From Billgrantia desiderata (GTDB lineage: Bacteria; Pseudomonadota; Gammaproteobacteria; Pseudomonadales; Halomonadaceae): DNA of 60,511 bases. The position numbers were made by a program, and so were the translations under genes. Below, piece by piece: positions 42,875-51,799 of the stretch. The stretch's first letter is position 1. The number at the start of each line of letters is the position of its first letter. Location of the stretch: the NCBI GenBank assembly GCA_011742915.1, contig JAAQTN010000033.1, positions 1 to 60,511 on the forward strand. Direction: 5' to 3'. The notes below the pieces were generated by a model. It was given only the letters and a program-made list of their open reading frames with translations. It searched no databases and was not told where the DNA came from.

Positions 42875-44362
42875 ATGTACATCGGGGTGGACTGCGGCAC
42901 CCAGAGTACCAAGGTGGTGGTGGTCGACGTCGAGGGCGAGGCAATCCTCGGCGAGGCGAGCCGTGCCCATCGCCTGAGCGAGGGCGACAACGGGCGTCGC
43001 GAGCAGCAGCCTCAGGAGTGGGTCGAGGCCTTTCGCGGCGCCTTCGACGAGGCCGTGACTCGGGCCGGCATCGAGCGCCATGCGATACGCGCCATCGGCG
43101 TTTCCGGCCAGCAGCACGGCATGGTGGCGCTCGACGCCGAGGGGCTGCCGGTGCATCCCGCCAAGCTGTGGTGCGATACCGAGACGGCGGCGCACAATGC
43201 CGCCCTGGTGGCGCGCCTGGGCGGGGCGGCGGGTTGCCTCGAGCGGCTTGGCCTGGTGCTGCAGACCGGCTACACCGCCTCCAAGATCGCCTGGCTGCGC
43301 GATACCAATCCATGTGCCTATCGCCGTATCGAGAGCGTGCTGCTGCCCCACGACTACCTCAACTTCTGGCTCACTGGCGAAAAGGTGGCGGAAGCGGGGG
43401 ATGCCTCGGGCACCGGCTATTTCGATACCCGCACCCGCCGCTGGCGTCACGACGTCTTCGCCGAGATCGCCCCCGAGCTCGACCCCACGCGGGTACTGCC
43501 GCGGCTGATCGACTCCCGCGAGCCCGCCGGCACGCTGCGTCCCGAGCTCGCTCGCGAGCTGGGGCTTTCGCCTGACGTGGTCGTGGCCAGCGGGGGCGGC
43601 GACAACATGCTCGGCGCCATCGGCACCGGCAACATCGCCCCCGGTATCGTTACCCTGAGCCTCGGCACCTCGGGCACGGTGTGCGCCTATTCGCCCGAGT
43701 CGGTGCGTGCCGAGAGCGACATGGTGGCCAACTTCTGCGCCAGCCACGGCGGCTGGCTGCCGCTGATCTGCACCATGAACGTGACCTCCGCCAGCACCCT
43801 GGTGCGCGAGCTGTTCGACCTCGATCTGGCCGCCTTCGGCGAGCGCCTGGCCGCGGCGCCCATCGGCGCCGAGGGGGTGACGGTACTGCCGTTCTTCAAC
43901 GGCGAGCGGGTGCCGTCGCTGCCGCACGCCACGGCCAGCTTCCTGGGGCTCGACAGTCGCAACCTGACCCAGGCCAACCTGTGCCGGGCAGTGGTGGAGA
44001 GCGCCACCTTCGGCCTGCGCTACGGCCTCGAGCTGCTCGGCCCGCTGGCTGCCGGCGCCAGCCAGATCCGCTTGATCGGTGGCGGCGCGAGAAGCCCGGT
44101 GTGGCGCCAGATGGTGGCCGACGTGACCGCGACCCCGGTGATCTGTCCCCAGGTGACCGATGCCGCGGCGCTGGGTGCGGCACTGCAGGCGGCCTGGTGC
44201 GAGCGGCACGATCTCTCGCTGAGCGAACTGTGCGAGCGCTTGGTGCACCTCAACGATGCCTCGTTGGCCGAGCCGAAGGCGGCCAGCGTATGGGCCTACG
44301 AGACGATCTACGGCCGCTATCGCGAGGCACTGGCCCAACATCATGGCGTACGGGTGGACTGA
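42875..44362 (+). CDS. xylB: Xylulokinase
   Basis: A 495-aa FGGY-family sugar kinase starting at MYIGVDCG (ATG 42875). Visible motifs: the phosphate-1 loop DCGTQSTKVVVVD, SGQQHGMVALD, the FGGY-type LGTSGTVCAY phosphate-2 loop, and IRLIGGGARSPVWRQMVADV near the C-terminus. The SGQQHG motif favours D-xylulose. It phosphorylates xylulose to enter the pentose phosphate pathway. It is the last gene of the polyol operon; the neighbouring YqfO-like gene runs the other way. Confidence 0.92.
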   Translation: MYIGVDCGTQSTKVVVVDVEGEAILGEASRAHRLSEGDNGRREQQPQEWVEAFRGAFDEAVTRAGIERHAIRAIGVSGQQHGMVALDAEGLPVHPAKLWCDTETAAHNAALVARLGGAAGCLERLGLVLQTGYTASKIAWLRDTNPCAYRRIESVLLPHDYLNFWLTGEKVAEAGDASGTGYFDTRTRRWRHDVFAEIAPELDPTRVLPRLIDSREPAGTLRPELARELGLSPDVVVASGGGDNMLGAIGTGNIAPGIVTLSLGTSGTVCAYSPESVRAESDMVANFCASHGGWLPLICTMNVTSASTLVRELFDLDLAAFGERLAAAPIGAEGVTVLPFFNGERVPSLPHATASFLGLDSRNLTQANLCRAVVESATFGLRYGLELLGPLAAGASQIRLIGGGARSPVWRQMVADVTATPVICPQVTDAAALGAALQAAWCERHDLSLSELCERLVHLNDASLAEPKAASVWAYETIYGRYREALAQHHGVRVD

Positions 44363-44391
44363 GATCCGGGCACGGTTCACGCCGCCTACTC

Positions 44392-44703
44392 CTAGAAGGT
44401 CTCCAGCTTCCACACGTCGAAGGCCGGTTCCTCATAGGGGTGTGCGGCGCGCAGAGCCTCGACGGCATCGTGGATGAGCGCGTCCTCGCACACCATCTCC
44501 ACTTTCACTTCCTCGACCTTTTCCAGGTCACCCACCTGACCGATGTGTGGGCTGGCGCCGTCCAGCGGACGAAACTGACCGGTGCCGCGGGTTTCGAAGC
44601 AGCACGCTTCGTAGTCGCCGATGCGCCCGGCACCGGTGACGAATACGGCTTCCTTGACGGCCTCGGCATCTTCCAGCGGTACGAAGAAGGCAAGCTTGTA
44701 CAT
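44392..44703 (-). CDS. NIF3/YqfO-like C-terminal domain protein
   Basis: A 103-aa protein, MYKLAFFVPLEDAEAVKEAVF to HPYEEPAFDVWKLE. It corresponds to the PII-like insertion domain of YqfO/NIF3 proteins as a free-standing small protein (GRIGDYEACCFET and HPYEEPAFD are characteristic). Its function is unknown. It is convergent with xylB, with 29 bases between stops. Confidence 0.85.
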   Translation of the reverse strand: MYKLAFFVPLEDAEAVKEAVFVTGAGRIGDYEACCFETRGTGQFRPLDGASPHIGQVGDLEKVEEVKVEMVCEDALIHDAVEALRAAHPYEEPAFDVWKLETF

Positions 44704-44818
44704 GGTTGTCTCCCTGTCACGATTTGGGTGGCTCCGTCACCCCCTTTTTGCCACAGCTGGCAGGCAGCGTCAGCCCCTTGGCTATTCGCACAGCAGTCAG
44801 TGAAAAAAATACTTGTCC

Positions 44819-44839
44819 AATAGCTGTACAGTAACTATT
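44819..44839. promoter_or_regulatory. Palindromic promoter-region element upstream of the fasciclin gene
   Basis: AATAG-CTGTACAG-TAA-CTATT: the central 8 bases are a perfect palindrome, with outer arms AATAG and CTATT offset. It lies about 70 bases before the fasciclin ATG and may be a regulator site. No canonical -35/-10 pair is obvious. Confidence 0.3.
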
Positions 44840-44905
44840 GTCTGTATAGGGTTGGGCTCGTTCATGACGCACCGCCCTACACGTACACACTGAGGAAATG
44901 ACCCG

Positions 44906-45412
44906 ATGAAACCGATTCATGTGGTAGCCACGAAGTGGATGGGAGCAGGTTTGGTTGGCCTCATGCTGGCGGGCGCCGTCCAGGCCGGCAGCCACGGCGA
45001 CAAGCAGGACATCGTGGACACCGCCGTCGCGGCTGGACAGTTCGAGACCTTGGCGGCAGCGCTGGAAGCCGCCGGGCTGGTGGAAACCCTCAAGGGCGAG
45101 GGCCCCTTCACCGTGTTTGCTCCCACCGATGAGGCCTTTGCCGCGCTGCCCGAGGGCACCGTAGAGAGCCTGCTGGAGCCCGAGAACATCGAGCAGTTGC
45201 AAGCCGTGCTGACCTACCACGTGGTGGCGGGGAAAGTCATGGCCGAAGAGGCCATGAGTCTGGACAGCGCAACCACCGTTCAGGGCCAGGACATCACCAT
45301 TACCACCGCCGACGGCACGGTAATGATCAATGACGCCACCGTGATTCAAGCCGATATCGAGGCAAGCAACGGTGTCATTCACGTCATCGACAGCGTGCTC
45401 CTGCCCGAGTGA
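44906..45412 (+). CDS. Fasciclin (FAS1) domain secreted protein
   Basis: A 168-aa protein starting at the ATG behind GAGGAAA. The signal peptide cleaves near VQAGS. One FAS1 domain follows: [47 protein letters not shown] and the C-terminal [24 protein letters not shown]1 proteins act in adhesion or stress responses. It has its own promoter region and a strong terminator, so it is probably monocistronic. Confidence 0.92.
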   Translation: MKPIHVVATKWMGAGLVGLMLAGAVQAGSHGDKQDIVDTAVAAGQFETLAAALEAAGLVETLKGEGPFTVFAPTDEAFAALPEGTVESLLEPENIEQLQAVLTYHVVAGKVMAEEAMSLDSATTVQGQDITITTADGTVMINDATVIQADIEASNGVIHVIDSVLLPE

Positions 45413-45441
45413 TCACAGCCAGCCCTTGCTGTGTCCAGCTT

Positions 45442-45465
45442 GCCACCCTGCGGGGTGGCCTTTTT
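45442..45465 (+). terminator. Rho-independent terminator of the fasciclin gene
   Basis: GCCACCC (45442-45448) and GGGTGGC (45453-45459) form a 7-bp stem with loop TGCG, followed by C and TTTTT. Confidence 0.85.
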
Positions 45466-45480
45466 GTATCAGGAAGGCGT

Positions 45481-48315
45481 TCACGAACGTCGGCGCCCTT
45501 CGCCAGCATGACGCAGTATGACCTCGTAGGCGGTGTGTTTCAGTTTCAGCGCCGCGTCCCAGTCGCTTCCCTGGGGCTCGAGGGCGGCGCTGATCTGCAC
45601 CGTCACCCTGCCCGGATGGGGCCGCCACTCCTTGCCTCGCAGCAGCTGCCGCGAGCCGGCGATAGCGACCGGGACCACTGGCACGTCCGCATGCGCTGCG
45701 GTGAGGAACGCGCCCATGTGAAAGTCGCCGAGTCCGGGCTCGGCGGTGAAGGTGCCCTCCGGGAAGATGGCGAGAATGTCGCCGTTGGCCACTGCCCGTT
45801 CGGCCTGCTGCATGTCCTGTTCCGCCTGACGCGGGTCGAAGCGCTCGACGAACAGCGCTCCCATGCGAGTCAGCGGCAGCCGGGTTGCCGTGCGGCTCTC
45901 CAGTTCCTCCTTCGCCAGGTAGCGTACGCTGCAGGGCAGGGCTGCGGTGAGTATCAACACATCCAGGTAGCTGGCATGGTTGGCGACCAACACGCAGGGG
46001 CGCTCGCGCGGGAGGTGCTCGAGACCGCTCACCTGAATACGGATACCGGCCAGTCGCGCCATGGCCCGGCAGACATAGTGAGCGACGCGCCAGCGCCAGG
46101 CGAGCCGCGGCAGTGGAAGGCCTGCCAGGGCGAACAGCGTGAAACCGACCCCGAAGAGCGACCAGGCGTAGAGGTAGTAAGCCCAATAGCCCGCCGCCGA
46201 TAGCCCCTGGCGTGCGCGTCCGGCCCACGCACGCAGCGTCAGCTTGACCACCTGACGCCAGACCGGAAGCGGCTTCTCGCCCAGGCGACCCTGGCGATAG
46301 AAGTCGCGGGTCGCGGCGCGCCGGATCTTGCCGCTGGAGGTCTTGAGCACACTGTGGGGCGGCACCAGGCGAATATCGTCGGCCGGTACGTTGACCACAT
46401 CCACCACCGTGTCGGCGATGGCACGGCACAGCTCTTGGCGCTTGGCCGGATCGTCGATTCGGGTCTCCGCCACCACCACCAGCGACTCGCTGCCGGTCGT
46501 CGGGTCGGGGTCGCCGAACACCGCCACGCAGCCTCGGCGCACGCCTTCCAGTCGGCCAACCGCCGTCTCGATGTCGTAGGGGTAGAGGTTGCGCCCGCCG
46601 CGTACCAGCATGTCCTTGCGTCGCCCGCTGATGTGGAGATCGCCATCGGCCAGGTAGCCGCGGTCGCCGGTGCGCAGCCAACCGTCGTGGTACAGCTTCT
46701 CGCTCTCCTCGGGATTGTCGAAGTAGCCGCTGGTGGCGGAGGGGCCGCGGAACTCGAGATCGCCCTCCTGGCGCTCGGTGAGCTCATGTCCCTCGGCGTC
46801 GACGATGCGCAGGGCATAGCCGGGCAGCGGCGGGCCGCAGTTGACGAAGGGCTGTGCTGCCGCCGGGTCGCTTTCGGGGCGTGCCTCGCCGCTGGACGCG
46901 AAGCGCTCACGGTTGATCCGGTCGATCACCAGGCCGCGGCCGGGCCGGGCCACGCAGAGGCCAACCGCCGCCTCGGCCAGGCCATAGACCGGCATCAACG
47001 CTTCCTGCCTCAGGCCGCAGGGGGCCAGCCGTTCGGCGAACTGCTCCATGGTAGTGGCACTGACCGGCTCGGCGCCGTTGAAGGCGACCCGCCAGCGGCT
47101 CAGGTCGAGGGCCTGGACCCGCTCCGGGGTAAGGGCTCGCAGGCACAGCTCGTAGCCGAAGTTGGGGGCGCCGGAGATGGTGCCGCGATGACGGTCGATC
47201 AGCTCCAGCCAGCGCAGCGGGTGCGACAGAAAGGCCAGCGGCGACATCACCACCAGCGGAATGCCGTAGTAGAGGCTGGCCAGCCAGGCTGCGATAAGCC
47301 CCATGTCGTGATAAAGCGGCAGCCAGCTGACGAAGACGTCGTCCGGTTTGGCTTCCAGCCGCGTGCCCATGGCGCGGATGTTGGCCAGCAACTGGGCGTG
47401 GGTGAGCTGCACCCCCTTGGGGTCGCCGGTGCTGCCCGAGGTGTATTGCAGCAGGGCCAGGCTCGAGGCGTCGGGAGGGTTGGGTAGGGTTGTATCGTCA
47501 GCGCCGGCGTCGAGCTCTGCCAAGGTCATGACATGGCGCAGGTGCGGTGCATCGGCATGCAGCAGATGCGCTACCTTGCGCGCTTCTTCGACGGTGATCA
47601 ACAGTTGTGCGCCGGCATTGTTCAGGATGCGACCGTGGCGCCGAAGGTGCTCCTCGAGCTGGGAAGGGCGGGCCGGTGGGTAGATGGGAACCGGCACGGC
47701 ACCTGCGCGCAGTATGCCGAGAAAGGCGGCGAAGTAGTCGGAAGAGGTCGGCAGCATCAGCGCGATGCGGTCGCCGTGACGAATGCCGCGTGCCGCCAGC
47801 GCTGCGGCAATGGCCTGCGCCTCCCGGTTCAGCTCGCCGTAGCTGAGTACCTTCGGTGTGTCCTCGTCGCCATAGACATAGAGGTGAGTGCGGTCCGGAT
47901 GCCGCTGCAAATGCCAATCCATGGCGGCATTGAGGGTATCGGCGTCGCTCGGTTCGCCGCCTGGCCCGATCTCATCGGCAGTGGCTGTTTCATGGCTCGG
48001 CGACACGGATTCCGCCGCGACCCGGCGTGACGAATCCATCGCAGAAGAGTGCAGCAGCTGCAACAAGGTGCCGGGGGTCTCGGCCAGCAGTGCCGACTCG
48101 GGCAGGCGGCTGCCGAACTCCTGCTCGATACGCAGCAGCAGCTCGGAGCGGGCCAGGCTGTCCAGCCCCAGGTCACGATCCAGGCGCGACGCCAGCGAGA
48201 CGCGAACGTCGTCGCCACGGTCGGGCCGAATCTCCTTCACCAGCGCTTCGAGCAGTGCCAGTAAGCGCCGCTCGACCTCCCTGTCGGCCATGTCATGGCT
48301 GTCGTGGTTCACCAT
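45481..48315 (-). CDS. ACP - fatty acyl-AMP ligase - PlsC-type acyltransferase fusion
   Basis: A 944-aa three-domain protein. Residues about 10-85 are an acyl carrier domain with the phosphopantetheine Ser53 in DLGLDSLARSEL. Residues about 135-690 are a fatty acyl-AMP ligase (LQYTSGSTGDPKGVQLTH; LRTGDRGYLADGDLHISGRRKDMLV). Hydrophobic helices follow (AAGYWAYYLYAWSLFGVGF), then a PlsC domain near 770-900 with NHASYLD and FPEGTFTAEPGL. It could activate a fatty acid, load it on its own ACP and transfer it to a lysophospholipid or glycerol-phosphate acceptor at the membrane. The start is the first ATG; an alternative is Met9. Confidence 0.88.
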   Translation of the reverse strand: MVNHDSHDMADREVERRLLALLEALVKEIRPDRGDDVRVSLASRLDRDLGLDSLARSELLLRIEQEFGSRLPESALLAETPGTLLQLLHSSAMDSSRRVAAESVSPSHETATADEIGPGGEPSDADTLNAAMDWHLQRHPDRTHLYVYGDEDTPKVLSYGELNREAQAIAAALAARGIRHGDRIALMLPTSSDYFAAFLGILRAGAVPVPIYPPARPSQLEEHLRRHGRILNNAGAQLLITVEEARKVAHLLHADAPHLRHVMTLAELDAGADDTTLPNPPDASSLALLQYTSGSTGDPKGVQLTHAQLLANIRAMGTRLEAKPDDVFVSWLPLYHDMGLIAAWLASLYYGIPLVVMSPLAFLSHPLRWLELIDRHRGTISGAPNFGYELCLRALTPERVQALDLSRWRVAFNGAEPVSATTMEQFAERLAPCGLRQEALMPVYGLAEAAVGLCVARPGRGLVIDRINRERFASSGEARPESDPAAAQPFVNCGPPLPGYALRIVDAEGHELTERQEGDLEFRGPSATSGYFDNPEESEKLYHDGWLRTGDRGYLADGDLHISGRRKDMLVRGGRNLYPYDIETAVGRLEGVRRGCVAVFGDPDPTTGSESLVVVAETRIDDPAKRQELCRAIADTVVDVVNVPADDIRLVPPHSVLKTSSGKIRRAATRDFYRQGRLGEKPLPVWRQVVKLTLRAWAGRARQGLSAAGYWAYYLYAWSLFGVGFTLFALAGLPLPRLAWRWRVAHYVCRAMARLAGIRIQVSGLEHLPRERPCVLVANHASYLDVLILTAALPCSVRYLAKEELESRTATRLPLTRMGALFVERFDPRQAEQDMQQAERAVANGDILAIFPEGTFTAEPGLGDFHMGAFLTAAHADVPVVPVAIAGSRQLLRGKEWRPHPGRVTVQISAALEPQGSDWDAALKLKHTAYEVILRHAGEGRRRS

Positions 48316-48373
48316 ACTTCACCTCTGTAGGTGCCCTTGGGTAGTGGACTCCGGCATGGCATGGTTTCTCCCT

Positions 48374-48395
48374 TACTGTAGTCATCTACTGTAGT
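48374..48395. promoter_or_regulatory. Direct repeats TACTGTAGT in the divergent promoter region
   Basis: TACTGTAGT occurs at 48374-48382 and 48387-48395, 13 bases apart, in the 125-base gap between the acyl-AMP ligase fusion (minus) and the fructosamine kinase-like gene (plus). It is a possible regulator site. Confidence 0.3.
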
Positions 48396-48440
48396 GGTTC
48401 TGAGCGGTTGTCCAGACCAGGCGGTGAAGGAGAGGGGGCA

Positions 48441-49280
48441 ATGGATCGAAAACTTGCGCTGCTGCTGGAGGCACGAGGTCTCTCGCCCCGGGGGGCGCTA
48501 CGCCCGCTTGGCGGCGGCGACATGGCGGCCGTCTACTGGCTGGAGACAAATCAGGGGGCGGTGGTGGTCAAGCAGGACGATGCCCAGCGCCTGGCCGGCG
48601 AGGCCGATGGACTGCGGGCGCTACACGAGGCGGGCACTTCGCTGCGGGTGCCCGAGGTGCTGGCGCTGGGTAACGGCTGGCTGGTGATGGAGGCGCTGCC
48701 CACCGGGTCGCGTTCGCCACGTTCTTCCGCCGCGCTCGGCGAGGGGCTGCGCCAGTTGCATTCGCACACCGCGAGCGAACACGGCTGGCCTCGCGACAAT
48801 GCCTGCGGCCGTACCCCTCAGCCCAATGCGCCCATGGCCGATGGGCGAGCCTTCCAGCGCGAGCGGCGTCTGCTGCCGCTGGCCCGGGCCTGCCATGCGC
48901 GGGGGCTTCTCGACGCCCCCTTGCGCCGGCGTATCGAAGTCGTGGCAGAGGCGCTAGAGAGCTGGCTCCCCGATGCGCCGGCGAGCCTGCTGCACGGCGA
49001 TCTCTGGTCCGGCAACGTGCTGCATACGCCTCAGGGGCCGGCGATCATCGATCCCGCGGTGTACCGCCATTTCCCCGAAGTGGACCTGGCCATGCTGACC
49101 CTGTTCGGCTCGCCCGGCGAGGCCTTCTTCGAAGCCTACTGGGACGGCAACGAGCCGTTCGACTGGGCGCGCCGCGAGGCCCTGTTTCAGCTCTATCCGC
49201 TGCTTAATCACCTGCTGCTGTTCGGCGGCGGTTATCGCAGCGGCGTGGAGCGCACGCTGGAGGCCGTTGAATCCGGCTAG
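48441..49280 (+). CDS. Fructosamine kinase/ketosamine-3-kinase family protein
   Basis: A 279-aa protein starting at MDRKLALLL (ATG 48441). It has a kinase-like fold with the ATP Lys in VVVKQD, FQRERRLLPL, the catalytic loop SLLHGDLWSGNVL and IIDPAVYRHFPEVDLAMLTLFG (metal-binding Asp). The family phosphorylates fructosamines on glycated proteins or free sugars for repair. Length is usual. It is followed by an LpxR-like gene on the same strand after about 100 bases. Confidence 0.9.
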   Translation: MDRKLALLLEARGLSPRGALRPLGGGDMAAVYWLETNQGAVVVKQDDAQRLAGEADGLRALHEAGTSLRVPEVLALGNGWLVMEALPTGSRSPRSSAALGEGLRQLHSHTASEHGWPRDNACGRTPQPNAPMADGRAFQRERRLLPLARACHARGLLDAPLRRRIEVVAEALESWLPDAPASLLHGDLWSGNVLHTPQGPAIIDPAVYRHFPEVDLAMLTLFGSPGEAFFEAYWDGNEPFDWARREALFQLYPLLNHLLLFGGGYRSGVERTLEAVESG

Positions 49281-49338
49281 CGAGGAGCGTTTCACTCAAG
49301 GGTACGTTTGAATCACCTTGCCGAGAGTGATGAAAAGT

Positions 49339-49356
49339 ACATACACTCGTGTATGT
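49339..49356. promoter_or_regulatory. Perfect inverted repeat upstream of the LpxR-like gene
   Basis: ACATACAC (49339-49346) and GTGTATGT (49349-49356) form a perfect 8-bp inverted repeat with a TC spacer, 26 bases before the ATG. The half-site resembles the ACATAC of AcrR/TtgR-type operators. Confidence 0.45.
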
Positions 49357-49381
49357 TTGGCTCGCTCAAGGAAGAGACCTT

Positions 49382-50374
49382 ATGAATCGAGGCATTGGCG
49401 GTTTCATGCGAGGTGTCGCCGTTGGCTGCTTGCTGGCTACGCCGGCATTTGCCGGCTCGGGCGTCGTGACGCTGCAGGTGGACAACGACGGCATGGTCAG
49501 CAGCGACGACGACCATTACACCTCCGGGGTGGAGCTGCACTGGACCCGGGAGGTTTCCGCGCAGCACTGGAGCCAGCGCGTCGCCGACGGCCTGCCGGGC
49601 GTATGGCGCGGCTCGGTGGATGCCATCAGCTATCACTTGAGCTATCGCATGTACACGCCGGTTGAGGTGGAGCGCCGCGACCTGATCGAGGACGACCGCC
49701 CCTACGCCGGCTTGATCCTGGGCGGCCTGGCGCTGTACGGACGCGAGCCGCTGAGCGGTGCCTGGCACCGGGAAGAGGCATTCCAGCTCGACCTCGGCGC
49801 GGTCGGTCCCGTCACCGCAGCCGACAGCGTTCAGCGCGAGGTACACCGCTTCACCAACAGTCAGCGTCCCCGCGGCTGGTCTCACCAGCTGGGCAACGAG
49901 CCCATCCTCAACCTGGGATATCGGCGCCACTGGTGGCAAAGCCATGCGCTGGGGTGGCTGGAGATGCAGCACGGCCCGGGCGTGTCGGCCTCTCTCGGCA
50001 ACCTGCTGGTTCAGGCCGGCGGGGGCTACGGCCTGCGGTTCGGCCGCGGGCTGGATGCCAGCATGGGCTGGCCCTCCCTGAGCATAGAGCGCGGCGGCTA
50101 TCGACAGGTTGCCACCTCGCCGGGCAGCGGCTGGAATGTCTTCGCCGCGCTGCAGGGGCGCTACGTGGCGCACAACCTGCTGCTGGACGGCAACACCGTG
50201 CGCGACAGCCACTCGGTCGACCGTCGCGAGTGGGTCGGCGACGCCGTTGTCGGCGTGGCGCTGACCTGGGAGCGCTGGGAGGTGAGTCTGGCCCACGTGT
50301 GGCGCAGCAAGGAGTTCGAGGAGCAGCAGAACAGCACCGTGCACGGCGCGCTGTCGCTCAGCTATCGACTGTGA
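49382..50374 (+). CDS. LpxR-like/DUF2219 outer membrane protein (lipid A deacylase family)
   Basis: A 330-aa protein with a signal peptide (GVAVGCLLATPAFAG). It has the family pattern of a 12-strand barrel: LQVDNDGMVSSDDDHYTSGVELHW (Asn and Asp of the calcium/active site), EDDRPYAGLILGG and the C-terminal STVHGALSLSYRL. LpxR removes the 3'-acyloxyacyl group from lipid A; catalytic Asn and Asp of the opening motif are present. The ATG at 49382 is chosen to give a proper signal peptide. It is convergent with cynS. Confidence 0.82.
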   Translation: MNRGIGGFMRGVAVGCLLATPAFAGSGVVTLQVDNDGMVSSDDDHYTSGVELHWTREVSAQHWSQRVADGLPGVWRGSVDAISYHLSYRMYTPVEVERRDLIEDDRPYAGLILGGLALYGREPLSGAWHREEAFQLDLGAVGPVTAADSVQREVHRFTNSQRPRGWSHQLGNEPILNLGYRRHWWQSHALGWLEMQHGPGVSASLGNLLVQAGGGYGLRFGRGLDASMGWPSLSIERGGYRQVATSPGSGWNVFAALQGRYVAHNLLLDGNTVRDSHSVDRREWVGDAVVGVALTWERWEVSLAHVWRSKEFEEQQNSTVHGALSLSYRL

Positions 50375-50379
50375 GGGGG

Positions 50380-50405
50380 ACGCTGGCCGCCTGGGCGGCC
50401 AGCGT
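50380..50405. terminator. Strong hairpin between convergent LpxR-like and cynS genes
   Basis: ACGCTGGCCGCC (50380-50391) and GGCGGCCAGCGT (50394-50405) form a perfect 12-bp stem with a TG loop. There is no T tract on either strand. Confidence 0.5.
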
Positions 50406-50413
50406 GATCCCGC

Positions 50414-50854
50414 TTACCAGGCCTTGTAGGGCAGGAACTTGCCGTTCAGGGTAAGCAGTACGCGGTCCCCCTTGGGGTCCTCGATCTTGTCCATTTCCAT
50501 GGTGAAGTCGATGGCGCTCATGATGCCGTCGCCGAACTTCTCCTGGACCACGTCCTTGAGGGTCTCGCCGTAGACTCCCACCACCTCGTAGAGGCGATAG
50601 ATGAAGGGGTCCTGCGGAATCGCTTCATCCCAGGCCTTGGTGGGGAAGGCCTGCAGCGCCTCGGCCACCTCCGTGTCCACCTCCAGCACGTCGCACAGCT
50701 TGTGGGCCACCGCTCGGCTGGCACTATTCATGCCGTAGCAGGCCGAGGCGGTCCACACCGGCGACATGCCGATGGCACTGCCGATATCGTCCCAGCTCAG
50801 CTGCTTGCGGGCCTTGGCGGCGAGCAGGGTGTGGCGCATTTCGAGCTTATCCAT
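50414..50854 (-). CDS. cynS: Cyanate hydratase (cyanase)
   Basis: A 146-aa enzyme converting cyanate and bicarbonate to ammonia and CO2 (two per cycle). The N-terminal helix-turn-helix-like bundle (LSWDDIGSAIGMSPVWTASACYG) precedes the catalytic domain. Arg87, Glu90 and Ser113 align with the E. coli active-site Arg96, Glu99 and Ser122. The ATG at 50854 is chosen because GGAG lies 7-8 bases upstream and the N-terminus fits. Its start overlaps the 3' end of the ATPase gene by 8 bases. It is the last gene of the cyn operon. Confidence 0.95.
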   Translation of the reverse strand: MDKLEMRHTLLAAKARKQLSWDDIGSAIGMSPVWTASACYGMNSASRAVAHKLCDVLEVDTEVAEALQAFPTKAWDEAIPQDPFIYRLYEVVGVYGETLKDVVQEKFGDGIMSAIDFTMEMDKIEDPKGDRVLLTLNGKFLPYKAW

Positions 50855-51794
50855 GATGTTTCTCCTTGACGGTGAGGTTGACCAGCTTGGGTGAGGCGGA
50901 TGCCGGCGCATCGGCCTTGTGGTACGTGGCCGGGGCGCTTGCCTCGGCGACGGGGTTGACCGGCCGTGGATAGTGCAGGCCGCGTGAATCCTGGGGGAGC
51001 GTGCGCAGGTCGCTGGCGCGATTGACCAGGAAATCGACCAGGTAATTGCGCAGGGTGTAGAAGTGCGGATGCTTGACGATCTCGCCGCGGGAGCGCGGCC
51101 GCGGCAGGTCGATCTCCACCGCCTCGGCGATTCGTGCCTCGGGGCCGTTGGTCATCAGGAAGATGCGGTCGGCCAGCAGGATCGCCTCGTCCACGTCATG
51201 CGTGATCATGAACACGGTCTGGCGGTCCTGGCTCCAGATCTTGAGCAGCTCGTCCTGGATCACGCCCCGGGTCAGGGCATCCAGCGCACCGAAGGGCTCG
51301 TCGAGCAGCAGCAGCTCCGGTTTGGTGGCGAAGGCCCGGGCGATGCTGACCCGCTGGCGCATGCCGCCCGAGAGCTGGGCCGGCTTGCGCGTGATCACCT
51401 CTTTGAGCCCCACCATCTCCAGGTAGTGCAGGCTGTGTTCGGTGACCTGGCGCTCCTTCCACTCGGGCCAGCGGGCGCGTACGCCGAAGCGCACGTTCTC
51501 CAGCGCCGTGAGCCACGGCAGCAGGCTGTAGTTCTGGAACACCACGCCGCGCTTGAGACTGGGGCCGTCGATCTCGCGGCCATCCATGATCATGGCGCCG
51601 TCGCTCAGGCTGTCGAGCCCGGCCAGGGCGTTCATGATGGTAGACTTGCCGCAGCCGGAGTGGCCGATGATGCAGACGAACTCGCCCTTCTGCAGCTGGA
51701 AGCTGACGTTCTCGAAGACCGTGAGATCCGCGCTGCCCTTGCTGCCGGGAAAGCGCTTGGCGGCCTGTTGAACTTCCACGAAGGCATGACTCAT
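50847..51794 (-). CDS. cynD: ABC transporter ATPase (CynD/NrtD type)
   Basis: A 315-aa ATPase starting at MSHAFVEV (51794). Walker A is GHSGCGKSTIMN, the signature QLSGGMRQRVSIARAFA, Walker B LLLLDEPFGALD, and the switch MITHDVDEAI. It matches the nitrate/taurine/cyanate importer ATPases. The C-terminus after residue 260 is a long Pro/Ala-rich extension with no ATPase motifs. It is in line with cynB (5-base gap) and overlaps cynS. Confidence 0.93.
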   Translation of the reverse strand: MSHAFVEVQQAAKRFPGSKGSADLTVFENVSFQLQKGEFVCIIGHSGCGKSTIMNALAGLDSLSDGAMIMDGREIDGPSLKRGVVFQNYSLLPWLTALENVRFGVRARWPEWKERQVTEHSLHYLEMVGLKEVITRKPAQLSGGMRQRVSIARAFATKPELLLLDEPFGALDALTRGVIQDELLKIWSQDRQTVFMITHDVDEAILLADRIFLMTNGPEARIAEAVEIDLPRPRSRGEIVKHPHFYTLRNYLVDFLVNRASDLRTLPQDSRGLHYPRPVNPVAEASAPATYHKADAPASASPKLVNLTVKEKHHG

Positions 51795-51799
51795 GGCGC

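Noticed and set aside
42791..44413. 540-codon minus-strand frame opposite xylB
   Set aside because: xylB on the plus strand shows all kinase motifs; the minus frame shows none.
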